Of a stretch of DNA of 64,000 bases, positions 23,851 to 35,575 are shown in pieces (within the stretch, counting starts at the first letter, position 1; every line of letters starts with the position of its first letter). Under the pieces are notes generated by a model that saw only the letters and a program-made list of their open reading frames with translations, was not told the DNA's origin and searched no databases. The stretch comes from Eupeodes corollae (Eukaryota > Arthropoda > Insecta > Diptera > Syrphidae). The stretch spans positions 65,316,946-65,380,945 of the forward strand of contig NC_079147.1 in the NCBI RefSeq assembly GCF_945859685.1, given 5' to 3'. The translations under genes were made by a program, and so were the position numbers.

Positions 23851-24985
23851 AGCCATTTCATCGCATGCAGAAATCATGTCTACGATTTTTAGCTCGGAAA
23901 GTTTACCAAGATCTTAGAGAAATGGCTTTCCAAAGCTTAACATTTCAGAACTTGCCAGTGCAGGACATTTACAGAAAAGTTAAAATTGAGTTAAACTCAG
24001 TTACAATGTTCCACCTGCTTTTGGATTCTGTCAGAAAAATTGAGAACATTTTTGATATTTATAGATCGAAGAAGACTATTTACATTTTCCGTAAGTGAGC
24101 TATAAAGGTTCTTTCCTTACCGGGCCAAATCATCAGCCTGTTCACTTTCATCAAGTCCACTGCGACCTTGAACAAAAATAAAAGTGACACAGAAGTTGAT
24201 GTTGAGGCTGGATAGTTCATCCCCACATTGTTGGACCAGTATAGAAGATGTTGTGGCCAATTTGGTTGCCATAATAACCGCCTTATAGTCAGTGCAGATA
24301 GCCGTGATTCTCTTTTGGTTTGAGTTTGATTTCAGTATTTTGTATGTTTCTCTGGTTGCTAGTAATTTCACTAAAAATACACTAGCACAATTAGGTAGCC
24401 GAAAGATTTAAAGACATTTAAGGAAAGACTCAGAGCAGATTTCCGACCCAACTCTACACTCTATTTTTTACCCGTCAGTAAAGACAGTAGTATCGAAGTC
24501 TCTCGTAACTTTTATCATTATCCCAATACTTTCTGGCGGGAAATACGACTTCAAAATCTTTTATGAGGTTCAAAACAAGGGTGCACTAGTCGTTTCCCGT
24601 TGCAAAAATGTCCGCTAGAATCAGTTTGTAAGTGTTGCCATGCCCATAGGGTCTGGAAAACCAACAGTTTGATCTTTAAAGCCTTATGGCGCTGCACGAT
24701 ACTAAATAATTGATGTGAAGGTCTCTTGGCAAGAAGTGCAGAACAACATTTAAGGCATCAGTTTGGCAGGATGAAAGGGCTCATGTAGTGTCAACAGTAT
24801 CTATTCCTGAATCTTCCTTAAATTCTCGATATTGTATTTCTTGGCAAGGGCAGGCCGTAAAACGACTGTGCAAGTCCTCAAAATCATCTTAGATTGAAAG
24901 CCCCACTTTTTACCAAAAGTATTTCTGCAGGCGCAAAAGACAATGCAGACTTTCTTAACCCATTCTTAAATGTTTCAATGGGCAG
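23848..24985 (-). mobile_element. Family L LINE relic, copy L2: RT C-terminus plus RNase H
   Basis: Minus-strand, 5'-truncated on the right near 24,985, where the RT thumb begins (counterpart of 47,390). A DG-type RNase H start lies near 24,475. A frame at 24117-24371 carries ICTDYKAVIMATKLATTSS and LVQQCGDELSSLNINFCVTF, then IFVQGRSGLDESEQADDLAR, which corresponds to the RNase H segment W-V-P-G-H-S-G-x-D-x-N-E-x-A-D. Here H is R and N is S. The 3' side resembles copy L1 nearly word for word (GAGCCATTTC, CTCGGAAAGTT, TTAACATT blocks). Confidence 0.78.
24117..24371 (-). pseudogene. RNase H domain fragment of family L copy L2
   Basis: An 84-codon frame. Start region ETYKILKSNSNQ, then CTDYKAVIM (third acidic box, FTDSQA in better copies), LVQQCGDELSSLNIN and GLDESEQADDLAR (the last acidic box). 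RNase H in LINEs removes the RNA strand after first-strand synthesis. The residue expected to be His in the VPGHSG loop is Arg here (VQGRSG). The first two catalytic acidic residues lie outside this frame. Confidence 0.75.
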
Positions 24986-24989
24986 AGAA

Positions 24990-27750
24990 CACATCTCTGT
25001 GTTAAAAATATGCATATAATCATAAAAATGTCAAAATATCATTTTGAAACCTTTTATGAATTAATGAAGATAAAGACTATTTCTAGGGTAAATGTTATAT
25101 TATAGTAAATTTCTAATCTAAAAATTTTAAGTCAATTTTATAGGAAGCTAATGTTTACCTTTTATTAGTTATTGCACACACATTTTTTAAGCAAGGTAAT
25201 GTTTTCTCTAAAGACCCTACAATCAATTTTTATAGAACAAACATTTTTACCACTTGCCAAAAATATATATTCTTACATTCTGTACCTAAGATTTTATGTA
25301 TTTTGACTTTTGATAACTTGTGAATTTGTGCAAGAATCACAATTTACAAAATTGTTTAAGTTTTCCTTGCCAAATTCAAGTTCAGAGATTAATTATACCA
25401 ATTTTGGATTAAAAGAAAAAAAAAAAACAAATAGTTAAGAAAAGCCAAGTCGTCAGCTGCAGAGGAATCCTCTTCAATTAATACAAAAACTTGAAATACC
25501 GAAGGTACGAAGGCATAAACCATCTCCCAAGCGAGGGAATATACATAAAACGCAACTTAATTGAAAGCAAATAACTTGGGGCAGAACTGATTGCAGGACA
25601 CGCAGCACAGATGTAAATTGATATAAATCACAAACTTTCTGCCACCATCTATCTACATCACCCAAACACCGCCTCTACCACCTCTTTTCTATATGTATGT
25701 ATGTAGATAACAGAAAAACCCCTTTCCAAGTTATTTTATACATCAGGAATGTCCTTGCTTCCTTATAGTTTTCTTTTCTATTTCATCAGCAGGGTAGATC
25801 ACCTTTAAAGTTACCTATTTGCTATAACCAAGGAATTGTAAGAAAGTAAATGGCAAGGACAATTCATCATCATGCAACTTGGTACGGTACATACCTACAT
25901 ACCTAACTATAGCGATACCTACATATATACATTACAGTGGAAAACTTTTGCTTGCATCAATTACTTGGATAAACTTTTCAAACTTTCATAGCATAACTTG
26001 GAATGATTTTATGAGCGAAAAATAAAGGTTTGAGTCCTGAAACCGCCTTCTTTACGAAAATTAGTCTATGCTAAGGTACATAGAGAAGATTTTCATCAGG
26101 ATTTTGAAGGATGAAATTCATATTTCTTTTGCTCGTAGGATATGGCAAGTACAAATAGGATGTAGATGTTGGCAAAGAATACGGGACGACGACGACGTCG
26201 CGACGTCCACTGACGACGGAGACGGCGACAAGGACATCCCGAGTCCCGACAAGAAATGCTGGGAAAAGCAATTAAATTCTTTCTCCTTTTCTTTGCTTTA
26301 TATTGTCTCTCTGTTTTCTCTTAACGGTGCTGAAGCATTTTTGAGAAATTTCGGACCAAGTTACCTGTGTTCCTATATAGTGTGCACATTGCAATGTACT
26401 TACAGTTAGGACCTATGTACCTAATATACACACTTATATATTTCCAGGCTCGATGACGACACGAAAAACACAAGGACGACGACAAGACGTAAGTAGAAAA
26501 TATTAAAGTATATCATGCGTCAATTTTAAATGAAGATTCCTTAAGTTTTAGAGTTCCAGAGGAGTAAAGTAAAACAAGGCGTACCTTTCTACTTTGTTCT
26601 ATAACTTTTGTCGTCATCTTTGGTCCTAGAGGAGTAAGCTATAGATGCTTTGGAGCTATATACCCTCTACAACATTACGTCGCATCGTCCGACTAACTAC
26701 GAGTATATGTATAGTAGAGTCTAGCTTATTTGAACGTGTATAAGAGAGTGTTTTTATTTAAACAACATAAAATAGAAAGGAGTAGGAGCAGGAGGTTGGT
26801 CTTAAAGTGTTCAAGCTTACACAGGGCATAATATTGAGGTAACTGTCCGGAATCAATTTGAAATTTTAATTAAAAAGTTTTCGTCATATCTATTATTTTG
26901 ACAATTTTTTCTCGGGAACCAATAAATGCATTGTTGTTGTGGTTGATGTGTTTTTTTTTGAGTCTGTTCTTTTGTCTTAAAGTAAAAAAGGACGAAAGAA
27001 CATTCAATACTTCCTTTTTTGTTTTTGTTTGAATTAAAAAGCCGAAAGAAATAAGTTTTTTTTTTCTTACCGAAATCCTTGTGTTGGAACATGACTAAAG
27101 ATATTTTTTTTCTGTGAATTTTGGTGCCTTTTTAAGGAGTTTTGTTCCTTTTTTCTTTCTTTTCTGTTATTTTTTTACTATTAAGAGAGAGCACACGCAA
27201 AAAGGATATTTTGAGTCGTTAATTTAATGACGAGCATCGATTAAAGAGGGCTTACCTGAAAGTAGAAGAAAAGGAAATATAAAATAAAAATTAGTTTATG
27301 TACTTTTGTTTATGAGTCAAGTTATCTACTTCTAATTGTAAGTAATGAAATATTCAGTTAAGGCAAAGTAATTAAATTTTAAGTTGATATTTAATTTTAT
27401 AGATATTTTGGGTTGTGTAAGTGTTTTCTTTTTTTTTCTTGGGTATTTTGTTGTGGGATTGTAGTAAAATATTTGTTAAGAGATAAGAGAAATAAATTCC
27501 TCTCGTTAAATACAAAAATAAAACCAAGAAGCCGTGGAATAACATTTTATTCCTTTAGAATCTATGCTTAAATAATAAAAGTGGAGTTATTTAAGTCACT
27601 TAATCTAAATTCATATACATAACTAAATCCATGGAAGCCAGATTAAATTTTATGACACAATTTTATTTTTATTACATTGTCAAAATAGATTTTTCTTAAA
27701 GTTTTCATGTTTAGTTTGTTTTTCAAAAGCATTTTATAGGGGTAGGCATC
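24990..27750. other. AT-rich spacer with GAC-rich patches
   Basis: No gene recognised. Two unusual CG-containing patches, at 26185-26240 and 26448-26490, consist of GAC/ACG repeats with AAGGAC words. A 113-codon frame over the first (26068-26409) has no domain and includes low-complexity Asp runs from the repeat. Confidence 0.45.
26185..26240 (+). repeat. GAC-rich low-complexity patch
   Basis: Imperfect GACGAC/GACGTC repeats ending in GGCGACAAGGACATCCC, GC-rich against an AT-rich background. Similar patches lie at 26448, 52417 and 58076. Confidence 0.8.
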
Positions 27751-27754
27751 AGGC

Positions 27755-28690
27755 TCTCTTATCCAAAATATGTGCTTTTGATTTTCCTGAATCCTTCCTT
27801 TCAGATCGTTCAATACAAGTCGTATTGGATTTAAGTCTTAAAACCATAAAATAAATGCTGGTGTACCCCAGGGCTGTGTTCTATGTCCAACACTTTTGTG
27901 TAATTTTTTTTAACGATCTCCTGTCTGCAACTTCTGATCCAATACAATGTTTCGCTGATGGTAGTACTCTTAGCTTTTCACCAGCATAAAATTTGATGCT
28001 TCAAAAACCTAATGCTGTCTCATATGGTTAAATCGAGATTTAACCAAATCTTGCCATTATCCATGGATGGCACTTGCATCGAGAAGACCAACTAACCACT
28101 TCTTGTAAAGCGATATCATACGCGATGTCAATGATAATGCAGCAATATGTTTGAGTTTTCTAAAGCGATGCAGGAAGTTCTTTTTTCCCCTCTGATGTGG
28201 CTATTATCTACAAGACTTGTATATGTATATGTCCAAAGATGAAGTATAACTCCGATATCTGGGCTGGTGCTCCTGCAAATTACTTAAGCCTCTTGGACAG
28301 AAGTAAACGTAGAGCGTTTAGTTTGATTGGTGATAATGCCATCATAGGATCATTTACGCCACTTGAACATAGTCGTCAATTCCCTTGTTTCACTCTTTTT
28401 TACCATTTTTTTTTTCTGGTTTTTGGCTTAGTGAAATAGCCAGCTGCATTCTTTCCATTCAACAGTTTTACTGTAATATTCGCGCTCAATATATCCTAGA
28501 GCCCAACTTCGGTCGTACTGTAAAATACACTTATTCGTTCTTTAGCCACACTTCGCGAACGTGGAATGCCTTAAGTCACTCTACCTTTCTCAGTCAATGC
28601 AAAATTGAGGAATGTGCACCGACACATCTTTACGTAAAAAGGGTAGTAATATCCATTTGAGTGTGCGCTTATTATAAAAAAAAATATAGA
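27755..28690 (+). mobile_element. Family A LINE relic, copy A4
   Basis: Plus-strand, 5'-truncated. It reads FPESFLSDRSIQVVLD (about 27790), a motif B degraded by a frameshift (27862-27905), the box CFADGSTLS near 27947 in which the second catalytic Asp is Gly, an internal deletion to FDASKT (about 27990), then the C-terminal domain with AIIYKTCICICPKMKYNSD, IWAGAPANYLSLLD and SFFSHTSRTWNALSHSTF. The 3' end is an A-rich tract at about 28675-28690. Compared with A3 it has lost about 150-200 bp around motif C and D. Confidence 0.78.
28197..28660 (+). pseudogene. C-terminal domain of family A reverse transcriptase, copy A4
   Basis: Two overlapping frames (28197-28439, 28385-28660) joined by a frameshift in a T-rich run near 28405. 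They contain YNSDIWAGAPANYLSLLD, RRAFSLIGDNAI, TPLEHSRQFPCFTLFY and then SEIASCILSIQQFYCN, SRTWNALSHSTFLSQC. The order matches copies A2 and A3. Confidence 0.78.
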
Positions 28691-28719
28691 CTTCTTAAAG
28701 GCCGAATTTGAAGAAAAAA

Positions 28720-29945
28720 GTCATTCTTACGATTTTCTGTACTTCAATCGGCACGTACCAATGTGGCTTTAGGCAAGCCAGATAAAGGCTAGACCAAATA
28801 TTCGCATTAAGGCCAATGCTTGAAAAGGCCAACGAATTTCAAATCGAGACCCAATATTTTTCCATCGTCGTTAAAGTTGCACATAATGGCATCAGTCGCA
28901 AAAAACTTCTATTGGCGAAGTCTGAACTCAGGATCCCGAAAAAACTGATCCAGCTGTGCCACATAACAATACAAAATATTCGGTAAAACGTGCAAATAAA
29001 TAACAACTATTCCGAACTATTCCAGTCATTTACTCGGTAAGGCAAGGTGATACGCTATCATGTGATTTTTTCAACATGGCCTTGAAGTAAATAGAGCGCA
29101 TAATAGTTGTGCTAACCTGGTAGCATCTTTCTTTAACAAGTCTTCACAATTGCATTGCTATGCAGACGACATAGACATCATCTTTCAACTGTACCGAAGT
29201 GTTCTCGATGCATTTAGAACTATACGAGTAGATAAACAGGAAAAACACGTTGGCATTGAATTAAGTAAGGACAAAACAAAGTATATGCTATCAACAAACA
29301 AAGCTTCATTTATCCACCGCTTAGAAAAAAATGTCACAGTTGTTAGCAGTAATTTCATATATTCAAGGTGTTCATTTACCTCGGAACCAAGATCTATTCC
29401 ACGAAGAACATTTAAGTGGGAATCCCAGGAAGAATTACCGAAGTGAACAGCTAGTGCTATTTCGGTTTGACCTAAAAAATGAATTTAAAACTTATTTCTT
29501 GAGAAACAAAGTGCACATTGACAATATACAAAACTTATATTTGAACTTATATTTAAAAGAGGGGGATTGAAACAGTGCACTTTAGAGACAAAAATCCTTT
29601 GAAGGATATTTGGTCCTATATGCGAAGAGGGCGTTTGGAGGAGAAGATTCAATTGTAAATGTAGTCTAACGATTCAAAACTCTTTAGCTACACTGGCTCG
29701 GCTACATTGAACGAATGAGCAACAGCGATCAAGCAAAGAAAATCTTAAAATCCTAGCCCTTACTTTCAAGATGATGAAGAAGACTGAACTTCAGCTACAA
29801 GGACCAGGTAGGTACTAACACAAGTGTTTTGTGTCGTCGACTGGAGAGATCGGAAAGGGTCCGCGAACGACCCAAGAACAAAATTTCTCAGGCTGAGACT
29901 CTCAATGGATCTGGGGTAGAGTAAGTATAAGCAAGTAAGTAAGTA
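28720..29945 (+). mobile_element. Family B LINE relic, copy B2, (AAGT)n tail
   Basis: Plus-strand. Near the start YQCGFRQAR...DQIFALRPMLEKANEF matches the RT fingers region of family B. SVRQGDTLSCDFF (about 29034-29072) is motif B. CYADDIDIIFQLYRS (29156 onward) is motif C with both Asp intact. ELSKDKTKYMLSTNKASF follows, then FEKNVTVVSSNF-like text (here LEKNVTVVSSNF). Near 29690 LHWLGYIERMSNSDQAKKIL is the conserved GHVERMD-type segment. The end is GTAAGTATAAGCAAGTAAGTAAGTAAATACG at about 29922-29951. Frameshifts and a poorly matching segment between 29400 and 29660 break it. Confidence 0.75.
29150..29446 (+). pseudogene. RT palm fragment with intact YADD box, family B copy B2
   Basis: A 98-codon frame with CYADDIDIIFQLYRSVLDAF near the start (29156), the catalytic Asp pair of the reverse transcriptase. 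It continues with VGIELSKDKTKYMLSTNK and SFIHRLEKNVTVVSSNFIY. In family B the next segment normally reads YNFE...KDFxYLGT, which is not well kept here. The open frame starts at a non-ATG codon and has no start of its own, so this is a window of a broken polyprotein. Confidence 0.75.
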
Positions 29946-29951
29946 AATACG

Positions 29952-30096
29952 TTTGATTGCAATATCTGTTTTATATTTCAGTCAAAAACCATTTTTTACC
30001 AATTTTTAGTAGAATTTTTTGAAATTTCGGAATTCTTATAAGAAAAATTCAGATTGTTTTTTTTAAGTTAAAAAACATTTAGAAATAATTTCTAAG
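29952..30096 (+). repeat. R element, copy R2, left part (interrupted by family B copy B3)
   Basis: TTTTTACCAATTTTTAGTAGAATT and neighbouring AT-rich text resemble the internal unit of R1. The left side was probably removed when copy B2 inserted. It continues on the right of copy B3 at 31334. Confidence 0.65.
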
Positions 30097-30112
30097 GCAA
30101 TACATTCATTTA
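30097..30112. repeat. Target-site duplication, left copy (B3)
   Basis: GCAATACATTCATTTA, identical to 31334-31349. Confidence 0.92.
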
Positions 30113-31333
30113 GAACAAAGTCTATTCATGGCTTATCAAAGCGAGCTGGGTAAAATTCAAGGCACGAACCGAAGCCTGTATAAGGTCAATCAGGGGAACT
30201 TCGTAGTAGAACCACAGTCTATGTTGAGAATATAAGAAGACCACTTCTCCAAATTATATAACGGCAATGACGAATCCAATTCCGCTCATCTGCAAAATAT
30301 GGTTCGAAGAAAGAATACCCTATGAGTGGAATCTCAGCTTAGTTTCCCCGATACATAAAAAAGGAGACCCTTTAAATTGCACCAACTACAGAGGCATCAG
30401 TCTCCTTAACATTGCATATACGATCCTCTCTTCCGTATAATGTGAACGTCTGAAGCCGTTCGTTAACAACCTGATTGGTCTTTATAAATTTCAGACTAGG
30501 AAAGTCCACTATCGACCAGATATTCACACTACGGCAGATCTAGAAAAAAACCCAGGAGCTTCAAACCGATACCCACCATCTCTCTATCGATTATAAAGCC
30601 GCGTATGACAGCATCCATAAGGAAGAGCTCTACAGGGCAATATGTAGTTTTGGCATCATTTGCAAAATGACGATGAGGAATGCACGCTGCTCTATCAAGT
30701 TCGGAAGAGATCTCAACGATACATTTGATGTCAAAAAAGGTTTTAGACAAGGCGATGCACTGTTATGCCACTTCTTCAACATCGTTCTTTAAAGAATTGT
30801 GCAAAACTCAACCGTTAACACTAGAGGCACAATCTTCCAAAGGCCCATCTAATTACTCGGTTAGGCAGATGATATTGACATAGTTGTAAGATCAACGCGT
30901 GATGTCAGTGGAGCGTTTTTGAGCATTACAAAGGAAGCGAAGAAGATGGGTTTAGTGGTCAATGAGGGCAAGGCCAAGTATATGCTGTCATCAAAAAAGG
31001 ACAAAACGTCACCATGGACAGCTATAACTTCGAGGGAGTTAAGGACTTTTTCTACATAGACACCGCTATAAACACAGACAATGACACAAAACTGACCTAG
31101 ATGGCTAGGTCATGTAGAGCGAATGGACACCAACGCTCCAGCCCGAAAGGTCTTCGAATCCAATTCCGTGGAATGGCGTAGTAGAGGAAGACCGCACACG
31201 CAGCTGGGTGAAGACCTTTACCAACTTAGCGTGCGAAACTGGAAACAGCTAGCTTGGGACCGAGCTGGCTGGAGACGCATGTTGGTTGAAACCCAGGTCC
31301 ACCCCGGACTGTATCGCTACCTTAAGTAAATAA
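30113..31333 (+). mobile_element. Family B LINE relic, copy B3, with perfect 16-bp target-site duplication
   Basis: 5'-truncated LINE in the plus orientation. Motifs in order: NLSLVSPIHKKGDPLNC and NYRGISLLNIAYTILSS (RT fingers, about 30340-30440), SRV-type motif A region with a frameshift (30590-30620), GFRQGDALLCHFFN (motif B, about 30740-30780), G*ADDIDIVVRSTRDVSGAF (motif C, about 30860-30920; the Tyr of YADD is a stop codon, both Asp present), KMGLVVNEGKAKYMLSSKK (about 30945-30998), NVTMDSYNFEGVKDFFYID (about 31006-31060) and a C-terminal RWLGHVERMDTNAPARKVF segment. The tail is CTTAAGTAAATAA. A perfect 16-bp duplication flanks the insertion, which is inside an R element. Confidence 0.9.
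31123..31329 (+). pseudogene. C-terminal segment of the family B polyprotein, copy B3
   Basis: A 68-codon frame that with the preceding codons reads RWLGHVERMDTNAPARKVFE, SRGRPHTQLGEDLYQLSVRN, WKQLAWDRAGWRRMLVETQV and ends HPGL. The G-H-x-x-R-M-D...R-K-V-F...R-G-R-P...W...D-R-x-x-W-R order is characteristic of the C-terminus of a large group of insect and other LINEs. It is the last coding part before the (AAGT)-type tail. It is an in-frame remnant, not a separate gene. Confidence 0.8.
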
Positions 31334-31870
31334 GCAATACATTCATTTATTTTCACGATATTCTTAGTCCTAAATCAGATTTTACTAACTTTGTGTCGAA
31401 TTTTCTTTGTAGATTTGTATTAAAAAAAAACTGTACATTAGATTTTTCTATAAACTTAACCAAATGATAAATATTTTATTTTTTATAGGATAAAATGAGT
31501 TTAAGGTCAGTATTTTTAATTGATGCCAAGGTTTTTAAGTCGAAAAACAATTTTTCCCAAGAAAAATGTTTCTGAAAATTGTATGAGATATACAAAATAT
31601 TTCAAGTCAATATCATTTTATTTGAGGTGAAAAATATTGTATGTTCTGTTATAAAAAACCGTTAGTTAAAACATTTTTCGAATTCATAACAATTTGGAAT
31701 CACTTAAGAGTATATAATATAAAATTTAATTAAAGTAAGGTAATGATTCGAAGAATGTTTGGACCTTTGATTTATATTCAAGCGAGCTTAATTCGTTGAG
31801 AAATGTCAAAATTTCAATTTAAATAATCAGAGCGATAGCATTAACTTTCTATGGGAAGTTAATAGCGGTT
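31334..31870 (+). repeat. R element, copy R2, right part
   Basis: Starts with the right copy of the 16-bp duplication (31334-31349). Resembles R1 text: ...TGTACATTAGATTTTTCTAT, AGGATAAAATGAGTTTAAGG, then near the end GAGAAATGTCAAAATTTCAA and CTATGGGAAGTTAATAG, the inverted end motif, at about 31849-31865. Strongly diverged relative to other copies. Confidence 0.65.
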
Positions 31871-34800
31871 CTTCGGGAAACCTCTCAAGTTAGAAACAAA
31901 CATTTAAGAGAAAATTTCATACACATTTAACGGTTCTAGAGAAAATTAGAGTTTTTGGAATTTTGAAAACAAAATTTGTATGCGGTCTTATGTGAATGTT
32001 ACTGACGTGAACCTTCTTAAAATCTTAATTTTAAAGTTTGAACTTTATCAAAAAATGTAGTTTGAACCTAACCATAAGCTTAGGCTCTATTCCTGAAGAC
32101 ATTGAGATTAACTTTTTCTAATTTTCTACCATCGTAATGTAATGTTTGAATAAAAATTTCGTGTCTGACATTTTGTACGAGCCAGATTTGTCACCTGTCA
32201 TCTTTTTTCATTAAACAAGTTTCAAACTAAAAATGATTCGATATCCGCTTTAACAACGCTTTATAACAGTTAAGATTCACCAAAAGAACAGTTCTGTATT
32301 TACAGTTTGCAATTTTGAAGAAAGTAATCAAAATTTCAAAATTTTGTGTGGAAAGAATAAAAAAGTTTTAAAAATATTGAGACTTCGAACTTATTTTGTA
32401 AGATCTTTTTTCCAAAAATTGGAGGCCTAAAAACTATTGCTTGATCAGTTCAGCACTCTAAATATCTCAACAAAATACAGTTCAACATTTACTTTTTGAT
32501 ACAACGTTTTTAATGACAATTTAAATTTTACAAATAAGACTCTTTAAGATTAAGTTATTAGTGTTGTCCTTTTTGTTTTTAATTTGTAAATGCAAGACCC
32601 TGTGCAATATTTATATTCTTAAAGCCTGATTCATTACTGAAAATACGGAAATTCTTTAAAATTTTTAAATGTACTCTTGTACGAATAAACTCAATTTTAT
32701 ATAAATCAAAGAAAGTGTCTAATAAACCAAGGATAATTTTATGATTTTCTAAAGTCTATTGGTAGTAAAAAACTTTCAGTCTGAGGAACCAGAGTAGAAA
32801 CCAAAATTTCAACATAAGTCTAAATGTCTTTTTATCTTATTTTAAATAGACGTATTAGTCATTTATACCTACTTATGCTAATTAATAACCATTATGCTTT
32901 GTTACCTATACCTTCCTTATTATGCCTTTAAGGCTTTGGTACATCAAATTACTCTAAATCCTATGTTGATGATAAGCTCAAATAATCAGTAGGTATAATC
33001 CTCTTTTCTGCTCCATAAATCATAATTACTTTGTCGTCAATAAATAAAGTCAAATCGTCTTTGATGCCAACCTTGCCCAAAAGCCTTGAAAATTTCGTTT
33101 AAATGTTTATTCTTTGACGACAAAAGAAAATTCTTCAAAGAGGTTCTTTTTTTCATGCTCCTTTAAGTAGCAATTTTAAATAGGTACAAAAAAAATAATG
33201 TCATTCATAAACAAAAAACAACTTATCGTGTCGAATCGATTCTTTAACCTTTCTGTATCCTTAAAAAAAAGGCACTATCTACCTATTGGATAGTTTGGAA
33301 ATGACTTTCTTTATCGGGTTTTTCTTAAAAGGATGTTTTATTTTTCTGTCTGACTAATCTTTATGCCACCCAACTTAGAAAAACCACGCAGAACTTAAAA
33401 CAAAATGGCATCCTAATCGGAAACGCATCTTTCAAAGAAAGTAACGTCTTCTAGTAGAAGAAAAAACTTTTCTTCGAAATAAAAACAAACCTAGACACAG
33501 ACAGACAGACTCTGGGATATACAAAAAATGTGCATCCTGACAGAGATAAAGATACCAAAATAAAAAGTCCAAATCATAGGTACCGGCCGGCGGCGGCAGC
33601 AGCAGCGGTGGTGGCGGCGATGGCGGCGTCGAAAAATGAAAAAAAAAAATGTCCATTACCCAACAAAGTATACAATGGCGCACCGGAAAGAAAATCGATA
33701 AAGTGTTATAAAGCACTCTTCCTTTTTTCTTTCTCATCTTGAAAGATGCCAAATACTACCCTTGGTAAGTTCACCCTTCATATAGAGTGATGTGTGGGTG
33801 AAATGTTGGAAGCACCAAAAAAACTGTCTAGCATAGCACACCCTTAAGACGAGAAGGCATATTAGAGGTCCATGTGAACGTGATATAAAAAGAAAACGCA
33901 GTATGCCTACAACACAGGTTCACAAAGGTCCTTTTGATAATAAGGGATTACACATACACACACTCACACAAAGACATACCAACCACACACACATTTACCA
34001 AATACTAGTTATGTATGTAGGTGTATATCCTTGAAAATCCTTAAGGTATCCCCTTAACACTGAAAACGATTCATTAATATTTCATAGAAAAACAACAAAA
34101 GTGCAAAATAGAAACAAAAAAGAAAAACAAAACAGCAAAAAGCTTAAAAATTCGCCCAAACCTTGGAAAATGTTTTACTGTGGGTTTTATCCTTTGGACT
34201 TTCTTCCGTTGGTTCTTTTCTCTTTTCTGTCTTTCTTTCTTTTCACACTTTCGTCCTTTTATCTCACCCAACTCCACCGGCATCCGCACGCACTTTGGGT
34301 GGAATGAAATGAAAAGAAAGGACGAAAGTAGCAGAAGGAAAGAAATTAAGACAGAGTTTGAGTTGTGCGAGAGAACAAGGAGACTAAATTTAATAATGTA
34401 ACGGAATGTATTGAAGAGAGGAGATCCTTTGTTTTTCACAAGACCAAGAGACTTGACTGTTTTTCGAAGCACGTTCCATTAAAAAATACATATACGTACA
34501 AAACTTTTAAAATATCCTTATAAAGAAAACCAACAAACAAAAACACTAATTTATTTCTCTTTTTACTTTTTGTGCAGCACTTTTATGAGTTCCAGGAAAG
34601 AAAGAAAGGTGAAAGTGAGAAAAAGCTAAAGTAGTAGGTATGTGTGTATATTAGGAAACAAAAACAAGAAAAGAAAAATACGTTAAAAGGATGTTTGTAT
34701 CCTTTCATTTCTTTTTGTTGCCTTTCTTTCTTCACCCAACTTATATTTTTATTTTATTCATCAGAATCCTTATTAACAATTCCTTAAAAATAAAAAAAAT

Positions 34801-35220
34801 AAAAACAGAAGAAAAATACTCAACAATGTTGACAATTTGCCAAACAAAGCCAACACGACTAAAATTATACATTTAGGTATACAAAACCAACCGAAAATCC
34901 AGACTTTAAAAGGACTTCCTTTTAGGAGATGTTTTTGTTAAGTTGAATGGTATGTATTTGTATATTAATGCTCGTAGCTTTACATAATTGATTAGAGTGT
35001 AAAACCAAAGGATTTACATACATTCTTGACTGGGATGGCTGTTTCTTGGAAAATGTACCTAAATAATATTTTTTTTGTATATAATACAGTTCAGAGGATG
35101 AAATAAGGAACATTTTTTGGTTAATGATGTTAGCTCAAATGTTTTTATTTTTTTTAAGGATTGCAATTTATTTAGTTCGAAAAATTCATGACCAAAAAAA
35201 TTATCAAGTTTGTCTTAAAA
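31871..35220. other. AT-rich spacer, one GC-rich GCN patch
   Basis: About 3.3 kb without a recognised gene. It holds a GCN-repeat patch (33584-33630), a CA-rich patch (about 33953-33995), and several T/C- and A/G-rich tracts that produce low-complexity frames (34074-34472). The frame 33530-33742 only spells the GCN repeat as a short Ala run. Confidence 0.45.
33584..33630 (+). repeat. GC-rich GCN/GGC triplet patch
   Basis: Imperfect GGCGGC, AGCAGC, GGTGGT triplets in sequence otherwise near two-thirds AT. Read on the plus strand it gives a run of Ala/Val, on the minus strand a run of Pro. Such triplets are common in insect coding exons and in spacers; no flanking exon structure supports coding. 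Confidence 0.8.
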
Positions 35221-35224
35221 TATA

Positions 35225-35575
35225 AAAGAAAATAATGAGGTTGCTAAGTGCGATGCGAAGCTAAGCTCGTATTTTCTACGAATGCAGGAAAGGAACCAGT
35301 TACGATCCGAATTTTCAAAAGCTGTGTGGACTCTTTACCTCCTTTGTACATGTCCAGCTCTAGGTTAAGATCGAAATACCGAAAAGAGAATTCTTTTTTA
35401 TCGATCTTATGGAGCTCAAACACTCATAAAATTAGTCTTTCACGTTTCAAAAAGAATGCCAATTGATTTTATTAAGCTCAGAAGAGACTCAAGTAAGAAA
35501 GACTGGCCTAAGGGTGTCGTAATCTGTCCCGGACAGCCACTTCAACTTAACTTAACTTAACTCAACTCCAAAGGA
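35225..35575 (+). mobile_element. Family L LINE 3'-end fragment with TTAAC-type tail
   Basis: The phrase CCTCCTTTGTACATGTCCAG (about 35339-35358) followed by CTCTAGGTTAAGATCGAAAT matches the HLLCTCPAL...R segment coded at 43.2 and 62.1 kb. Later text encodes DLMELK and a LSRFKKNANW-like end (35380-35465). The fragment closes with ACTTCAACTTAACTTAACTTAAC at about 35532-35556, comparable to the CTAACCTAACC end of copy L5. Only the last 70-80 codons and 3' UTR remain. Confidence 0.62.

Noticed and set aside
26068..26409. 113-codon plus-strand frame with Asp-rich segment
   Set aside because: The Asp run is the GAC repeat; flanks have no recognisable domain.
33432..33752. 106-codon minus-strand frame with a Pro run
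   Set aside because: The Pro run is only the GCN triplet patch read backwards; the rest is featureless.
34074..34472. 132-codon minus-strand frame
   Set aside because: Lys/Arg/Glu- and Phe-rich low-complexity stretch produced by A/G- and T/C-rich tracts; no domain.
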